In this document: positions 8,901 through 11,884 of the stretch, one piece after another
How the letters are laid out: every line of letters starts with the position of its first letter
How positions within the stretch are numbered: the first letter of the stretch is position 1
Source of the DNA: Leptolinea sp.
GTDB taxonomy: Bacteria > Chloroflexota > Anaerolineae > Anaerolineales > Anaerolineaceae
DNA length: 11,884 bases
Reading direction: 5' to 3'
Assembly (NCBI GenBank): GCA_022837205.1
Contig: JALHEL010000091.1
Span: forward strand, 1 to 11,884
The notes under the pieces: model-generated
What the model was told of the DNA's origin: nothing
What the model saw: only the letters and a program-made list of their open reading frames with translations
Databases searched by the model: none
Translations under genes and position numbers: made by a program

Positions 8901-9478
8901 CATTCTATGGGCCGAGAGCTTTGGCTGTCGATACAATGGGAGAAATTTATATCTCCGACACCGGAAATAAACGCATCCTGATTTATAGTACGGACGGTGC
9001 TTTCATCGCACAATTCGGGACTGCCGGAACGGGCGTCGGGGAATTGGATGAACCGGTGGGTATCGCCGTCTGGCATGATCAACTTTTGGCGGTCGCGGAT
9101 ACCTGGAACCAACGGGTTCAGATTTTTGATGTCAGCGGTGAAGCTCCGAGCTTCGCGGTTGTCGGATCGTTTGATATCGCCGGTTGGTATTCGCAATCGT
9201 TGGACAATAAACCTTATCTTGCGTTTGATAAAGACGGAAATATCCTGGTCACGGATCCGGAAGGATATTTGGTGATGCAATACTCTCGCGAAGGAAAACT
9301 GCTTCGCTCATGGAACGGCGGCGGCGGTGATATTGATAACTTTTCGATGCCGACCGGAATAACGGTTGACAGTGAAGGCGCAATCTGGGTAGTCGACACG
9401 GCAAACGATCGTGTCAATAAATTCGTTTTACCCGCAGCGGACACGAAACAAGATCAATTGAACAACGAAAAGCAATAA
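5921..9478 (+). CDS. Agl23/TIGR03663-type GT-C membrane glycosyltransferase fused to a six-repeat NHL propeller
   Basis: A 1185-residue protein. Residues about 27-430 and 528-690 are a polytopic membrane region related to protein O-mannosyltransferases (GT39, GT-C fold), which move a sugar from a polyprenyl-phosphate donor on the outer face of the membrane. The family's invariant residues are present: the acidic pair D53-E54 in SHDEVNH (first extracytoplasmic loop), H77-G-P79 in THGPLQFH, and arginines such as R100 and R145/R148. Residues 437-527 form a long, very acidic, poorly conserved-looking insertion between membrane segments. Residues about 700-880 are soluble. From about 887 to 1172 six NHL repeats follow, each with a pattern like GIAVSPEGEVFVADTWNHRI, enough for a closed six-bladed beta-propeller, predicted extracytoplasmic. 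I chose ATG 5921 over an in-frame TTG at 5912 because GAAAGG (5904-5909) is 11 nt before the ATG and only 2 nt before the TTG. Sugar donor and acceptor are unknown. The family name reflects its archaeal N-glycosylation member Agl23. Confidence 0.88.
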   Translation: MEETEQTQKQWLDRPVLNAFPAFSREKLIIALIILLTIISRFAILGNRVMSHDEVNHVVPSYSLYSGNGYVHDPITHGPLQFHLVALSYFLLGDNDFSSRVPAAVFSIAAVIFVLFGFRKYLGRIGSLIGGFLFLISPFLLYYGRYTRNEAFIELFAVLTFYGILRYFSKRDHFSLYLLAVVTALQFTTKEVAYIYTAQLLLFCGFVFLYDVWNFPWEEIQKRTTAFALLLFGALIGAVGLLLLKYVSPESGADFRQYLGMGLLAIGALLVIIDIISVIRQFGWQIIRKSPAFNLIVFIGALILPLLTAFPVRMLGWDPLDYSSAGIIHTGIVMIVLFVISFLIGIWWNRNVFLKSLIAFYLIFITFYTTLFSNGHGFFTGMVGSLGYWLTQQDVQRGSQPLYYYAAILIPIYEYVAVAGSILGIFFAAKHHLFWAMPTDNLYELTEAKELPETNNAAPVSEGDEIRADSFGDDENMDLHQTLSIDFIDNLESLHFEIEDNEPIEKITEIDELSSVQRQSTVLHQAPSFLLFLFWGLTALAAYSFAGEKMPWLTVHITLPLSLAAAWGIGFLLEKAPWQKIASAKGLIALAALICGTFALSGLLSSLFGPNPAFVGKTLDQLKATNQFIFSAIAFLLVLFVLFRTWKGWSGKDILTSVVIYFVALLCILEARTAYTASFIHYDYANELLVYAHAAPGPKIVLRQIEEIGARTGEGKSIKVAYDNDALYPYWWYFRDYPNKYYFGEENPTRELRNYDVIIANTSKDSRLIPIVRDEYYRFETIRLWWPNQDYFNLTWDRIRKSLGNPQMRSALFDIWLNRDYTQYAQVTGKNTFRPDNWDPSARMVVYMRKDLLKKMYQLGDTALLSGSTTEEEGNVTEDDKFTQLDPVLSIGSEGTGPGQFNNPRNVAVAQDGTIYVLDSDNQRVQYFSPSGEYLGMWDAKEQGGFNQPWGIAVSPEGEVFVADTWNHRIMKFGSKGEFLLQWYANDPTEPNKTFYGPRALAVDTMGEIYISDTGNKRILIYSTDGAFIAQFGTAGTGVGELDEPVGIAVWHDQLLAVADTWNQRVQIFDVSGEAPSFAVVGSFDIAGWYSQSLDNKPYLAFDKDGNILVTDPEGYLVMQYSREGKLLRSWNGGGGDIDNFSMPTGITVDSEGAIWVVDTANDRVNKFVLPAADTKQDQLNNEKQ

Positions 9479-9484
9479 TTTAAA

Positions 9485-9531
9485 TCTCTGCCGTCCGAAT
9501 TCTCGGTAAAGGGGAATTCGGACGGCAGAGA
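9485..9531. terminator. Perfect 18-bp hairpin in the convergent gap, likely bidirectional terminator
   Basis: The arm CTCTGCCGTCCGAATTC (9486-9502) is repeated exactly as its reverse complement at 9514-9530, with an additional T-A pair (9485/9531) and an 11-nt loop. It lies 7 bases after the stop of the plus-strand glycosyltransferase and 40 bases before the stop of the minus-strand GNAT gene, where a shared terminator is expected. Neither side has a classic T-run: the plus side continues AAAAGGCAAAA and the minus side ATTTAAATT. Function as an intrinsic terminator is therefore inferred from position and stability; mRNA 3'-end protection is an alternative. Confidence 0.7.
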
Positions 9532-9570
9532 AAAGGCAAAATGTGAATCTTTCAATCGATCCGAATCAAT

Positions 9571-10527
9571 TCAAAGTTTCTTGCTCATCCAAATAGAATT
9601 CCCCTGTTTATGAAAACCGGCCTTTTCAAATGCTTCGGTAAATCTGCCTTTTTCAAAATTAATCGAAACAGCTTTCTTGTCTGCGTATAAATCTCCCAGC
9701 TTTCTTAATGCCGCCGTCATTTCTTCTCCGGTGCAGGCCTCCGTCGGAACCAACCATAAGGTATCCGTAAATGAATTTGTCTTCTGCCAGGCAGCCCAAC
9801 CGATCGTCTGATGATCGGCATTTTGCATTTGATAAAACTGAGATTCCAGTTTTCGAAGATGCCGCTTGATTTTTGCCAAAGCGCCCATCCCGAAAATGTC
9901 CGAAACATAATTTAAATTCCACAGAATTTTTTCGGGATATGCTTTATAGAAAGAATGTATGAAATCAGTCCGTTCCTGTTCGTTCGGTTCCGTAAACGTT
10001 ATTACCTTTTCATCCGGATATTGCATATCCGATTTCGGTCGAATCCAAATCGTTCGATAGGCATCTTCGGTAAAATTTAATTTCCGATAAAGCCGAACCG
10101 CTTCGGGTGTTTCTTCCCGGACCTGCAGGTAAACTGTATCGGCATGGTGTTTTTCCGCATAACGGAGCGCAAAAGCCATCAAAGCGGTTGCGATTCCTTT
10201 ATGACGTGATTCCGGAGCCACACAGACGTTGGCAATTAAATACCCGAACGAATATTCGACGTTACAGGGAAAAAGCGTCACCACACCGTCGATTTTTCCC
10301 TGCGGATTTATACTGACAAATCCTTTAAGCAACAGGTCGAAAGATCGGAACAAACTGAAAAAAGGATGATCGCGGTATTCTTTTCCGATTTGCTGCAAAT
10401 TTTCAACAAATCGTCTGCCGTCCGGATCCAAATAGGGATGAAAGCAATTCTCTATGAGTTCACCGATTTGGAGCACATCTTTTCGGGTTTTTATTTTGCG
10501 GATACGGAGTCCGGAATCAGTGTACAT
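9571..10527 (-). CDS. GNAT-fold N-acetyltransferase-like protein with a degenerate second half
   Basis: A 318-residue soluble protein. Residues about 7-165 form a GNAT domain that uses acetyl-CoA: motif A is NVCVAPESRHKGIATALMAF, with the pyrophosphate-binding loop R108-H-K-G111-I-A113, and YRKLNF at 147-152 is the usual helix-strand near the end of the fold. Residues about 175-318 have no motif A, but the ending (AFEKAGFHKQGNSIWMSKKL) resembles the last strand-helix of a GNAT fold, so the protein may be a tandem GNAT with only the first half catalytic. The acetyl acceptor cannot be told. The ATG lies within the end of the PAP2 gene, an 11-base overlap, and has no strong Shine-Dalgarno of its own, suggesting translational coupling. 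The gene ends 40 bases from the shared hairpin. Confidence 0.85.
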   Translation of the reverse strand: MYTDSGLRIRKIKTRKDVLQIGELIENCFHPYLDPDGRRFVENLQQIGKEYRDHPFFSLFRSFDLLLKGFVSINPQGKIDGVVTLFPCNVEYSFGYLIANVCVAPESRHKGIATALMAFALRYAEKHHADTVYLQVREETPEAVRLYRKLNFTEDAYRTIWIRPKSDMQYPDEKVITFTEPNEQERTDFIHSFYKAYPEKILWNLNYVSDIFGMGALAKIKRHLRKLESQFYQMQNADHQTIGWAAWQKTNSFTDTLWLVPTEACTGEEMTAALRKLGDLYADKKAVSINFEKGRFTEAFEKAGFHKQGNSIWMSKKL

Positions 10528-11452
10528 ATTTTTCGTCGGAAACCGGATTCAATATCTTGTTGAAAAGATACGGATAGAGTCCAATGATCCAGAAACCTAT
10601 CAGGAAATAACACAAAAAATTCCCCGATAAAATTCCGAAAATCGCTTTCAAAAATTTACCGATAACAGATAAGATCAGAAACGTTCCCGCCAACCCGACG
10701 GTAACAACAATCATCGCCGGCCCCACCTGACGAATCGGCTGAAAACGAATCCGATGCTCTTCCCAATACCAGCCCGTCAAAACTCCGGCAGCGGTCCCCA
10801 TTGTTTCGATACCGTCCAGCCATAAGATTTCCATCGACGGATTCCAATGAGATTTATAAAACGTATAGATAAGCCCGAGAATCAGGACAAAAAGCGAAAC
10901 CAGCAAAAACTTTTTATCATCCTCCGGGTTTGCGGTGATCCGATTAAAGATCCTTAAATTCAGAAAAAGAAGAATTAATCCGGCAAAAATCGAGGCCAAA
11001 ACATCCGAGGGGGTATGAACACCTAAATAAATTCGTGACAGACCGACCGCGAGAATCAAAACAATTGCCGCAATCCGAATCTTTTTATTTTTTCGATACC
11101 AAAGTGCGATCCCGCCATAGACACTCGTTGCCGTGGCAACGTGACCGCTGGGAAATGAATAGCCGGTAGCTGTGATTTTTGCTTTTGCCACCGGCGCAAT
11201 TTCCCCCTGCCACCGCAGCCATGGGCGTTCGATACAGAAAGTGATCTTTAAAATATGGTTGAGAATGAGAGCCGAGAAAAAATTAAGCGCCAGAAAAAAA
11301 GCCTGCTTTTTGTTGAAACACCAGTAAATAATACACAATGCCGGAATCAGAATGGCTGCTTCTCCAAACTGTGTGACCAGTAAAAAAAAGGCGTCAAGCG
11401 CCGGAGTTCGAATGGATTCGAAAGCTTGCAAAACGGTTAAATCGATATTCAT
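10517..11452 (-). CDS. PAP2-superfamily membrane phosphatase
   Basis: A 311-residue polytopic membrane protein with the complete phosphatidic acid phosphatase type 2 signature: K69-x6-R76-P77 (KITFCIERPW), P101-S-G-H104 (SFPSGHVAT) and S139-R140-x5-H146-x3-D150 (SRIYLGVHTPSD). H104 is expected to act as proton donor and H146 as nucleophile, with K69, R76 and R140 binding the phosphate. Enzymes of this family remove phosphate from lipid phosphates or pyrophosphates, such as undecaprenyl pyrophosphate or phosphatidylglycerophosphate; which one is used here cannot be read from the motifs. After the catalytic core (about 20-165) there are additional hydrophobic segments at roughly 183-200, 245-265 and 268-300, making the protein longer than the minimal 170-220 residue family members. 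It is the first gene of a two-gene unit with the GNAT gene. The start ATG follows a purine-rich AGAGAAGAG, a weak ribosome-binding site. Confidence 0.92.
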   Translation of the reverse strand: MNIDLTVLQAFESIRTPALDAFFLLVTQFGEAAILIPALCIIYWCFNKKQAFFLALNFFSALILNHILKITFCIERPWLRWQGEIAPVAKAKITATGYSFPSGHVATATSVYGGIALWYRKNKKIRIAAIVLILAVGLSRIYLGVHTPSDVLASIFAGLILLFLNLRIFNRITANPEDDKKFLLVSLFVLILGLIYTFYKSHWNPSMEILWLDGIETMGTAAGVLTGWYWEEHRIRFQPIRQVGPAMIVVTVGLAGTFLILSVIGKFLKAIFGILSGNFLCYFLIGFWIIGLYPYLFNKILNPVSDEKYVH

Positions 11453-11484
11453 GCCGGTTCTCTTCTCTTAAAAATTTATTCTAA

Positions 11485-11490
11485 ATTATA
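11485..11490 (-). promoter_or_regulatory. Candidate -10 box of the PAP2-GNAT unit
   Basis: A perfect TATAAT reads on the minus strand 32 nt upstream of the PAP2 ATG, giving a leader of about 25 nt. The nearest -35-like hexamer, TTGTAA, is 20 nt upstream of it, longer than the usual 17, so the promoter is plausible but not strong. The location, in the divergent gap with the dehydrogenase gene, is right for a promoter. Confidence 0.4.
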
Positions 11491-11584
11491 ACGAACAGAA
11501 TCGGAGAAATTTACAATTAAGGAGGTAAAAAAGCGAATTCTGTCGTCCTGAACCGTCAAAATCTCATATTTACGGCAAAATTAT

Positions 11585-11590
11585 TATAAT
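11585..11590 (+). promoter_or_regulatory. Candidate -10 box of the dihydrolipoyl dehydrogenase gene
   Basis: A perfect TATAAT on the plus strand lies 70 nt before the chosen lpd start (11661) and 7 nt before an in-frame upstream ATG at 11598. No clear -35 hexamer is seen. With the 11661 start the mRNA would have a leader of about 64 nt. Confidence 0.4.
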
Positions 11591-11660
11591 CATACCCATG
11601 AGATCCCGATTCCGGGTATTTGATGCCATATTAAAAAAGATTAGCAAAGGACAAAATCAA

Positions 11661-11884
11661 ATGAATGCATATGATCTGATCGTTATCGGTGCCGGCCCCG
11701 GAGGATACATTGCCGCGATTCGCGGTTCTGAACTCGGACTGAAAACCGCCATTGTTGAGAAAGACAGTTTGGGAGGAGTCTGTCTGAATGTCGGATGTAT
11801 TCCCTCAAAATCTTTGCTCAAGAACGCCGAGTTGGTGAGAACACTGCGAAAAGAAAGCGAGACCTTCGGTATTCGTGCGAGCGA
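11661..11884 (+). CDS. lpdA: Dihydrolipoyl dehydrogenase, N-terminal part (cut by window edge)
   Basis: The first 74 codons of the E3 flavoprotein that reoxidises dihydrolipoamide in 2-oxoacid dehydrogenase or glycine-cleavage complexes, passing electrons via FAD to NAD+. MNAYDLIVIGAGPGGYIAA contains the FAD-binding GxGxxG loop, and GGVCLNVGCIPSKSLL contains the redox-active disulfide pair (CLNVGC) that marks lipoamide dehydrogenases rather than mercuric reductase (CVNVGC) or glutathione reductase (CVNVGC). The start at 11661 has AAAGGA 9 nt upstream and matches the usual start of the family. The frame remains open upstream to an ATG at 11598, which would add 21 residues (MRSRFRVFDAILKKISKGQNQ). 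Because about five-sixths of the gene is outside the window, the exact paralogue and complex cannot be decided. Confidence 0.9.
   Translation, partial: MNAYDLIVIGAGPGGYIAAIRGSELGLKTAIVEKDSLGGVCLNVGCIPSKSLLKNAELVRTLRKESETFGIRAS

Noticed and set aside
8588..9280. Open frame of 230 codons on the minus strand opposite the NHL repeats
   Set aside because: It is antisense to well-conserved repeat-coding sequence whose plus-strand translation gives six NHL repeats. Its translation is Ile/Arg/Asp-rich without domain character, and repeated codon patterns commonly leave such shadow frames.

Overview
The window looks like ordinary chromosomal DNA from a member of the Chloroflexota, probably class Anaerolineae; it shows no sign of being a mobile island. 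Three things point there. First, a glycosyltransferase of the Agl23/TIGR03663 type, a family with a sporadic distribution mainly in Chloroflexota and some archaea, carries all its hallmark residues. Second, the Mfd protein contains text I associate with that phylum. Third, there is a serine hydrolase with an N-terminal peptidoglycan-binding-like region. The placement is from memory of these families, not from a search. GC content is moderate and looks even across the window. I see no tRNA, rRNA, IS element, integrase, CRISPR array or attachment site.

Layout. Positions 1-4287, minus strand: a probable operon, read right to left, of a 57-residue small membrane protein (new call, GTG start), pth (peptidyl-tRNA hydrolase) and mfd (transcription-repair coupling factor). 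mfd runs off the left edge and lacks its last few dozen codons. The pth-mfd pairing resembles the spoVC-fin-mfd order of Bacillus. Positions 4469-9478, plus strand: a membrane-anchored class A beta-lactamase-fold serine hydrolase with an apparently leaderless promoter. It is followed by a 1185-residue GT-C membrane glycosyltransferase fused to a six-repeat NHL beta-propeller. Positions 9485-9531: a perfect 18-bp hairpin in the convergent gap. Positions 9571-11452, minus strand: a two-gene unit, a PAP2-superfamily membrane phosphatase overlapping by 11 bases a GNAT-fold acetyltransferase-like protein. From 11661, plus strand: the start of dihydrolipoyl dehydrogenase, cut by the right edge.

How the genes may fit together. 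The left operon covers translation and DNA-repair housekeeping. The centre is cell-envelope biology: peptidoglycan or beta-lactam chemistry on the outer face of the membrane, and glycan transfer from a lipid-linked donor. The PAP2 phosphatase could recycle a lipid (pyro)phosphate carrier used by such a transferase, but nothing in the sequence ties them beyond proximity. The right edge opens onto central carbon metabolism.

I did not find a new multi-gene defence or mobile system. The best leads are the small membrane ORF in frame with pth, the acidic insertion and NHL propeller of the glycosyltransferase, the compact beta-lactamase fold, and two places where a -10 box lies exactly 7 nt before an ATG.
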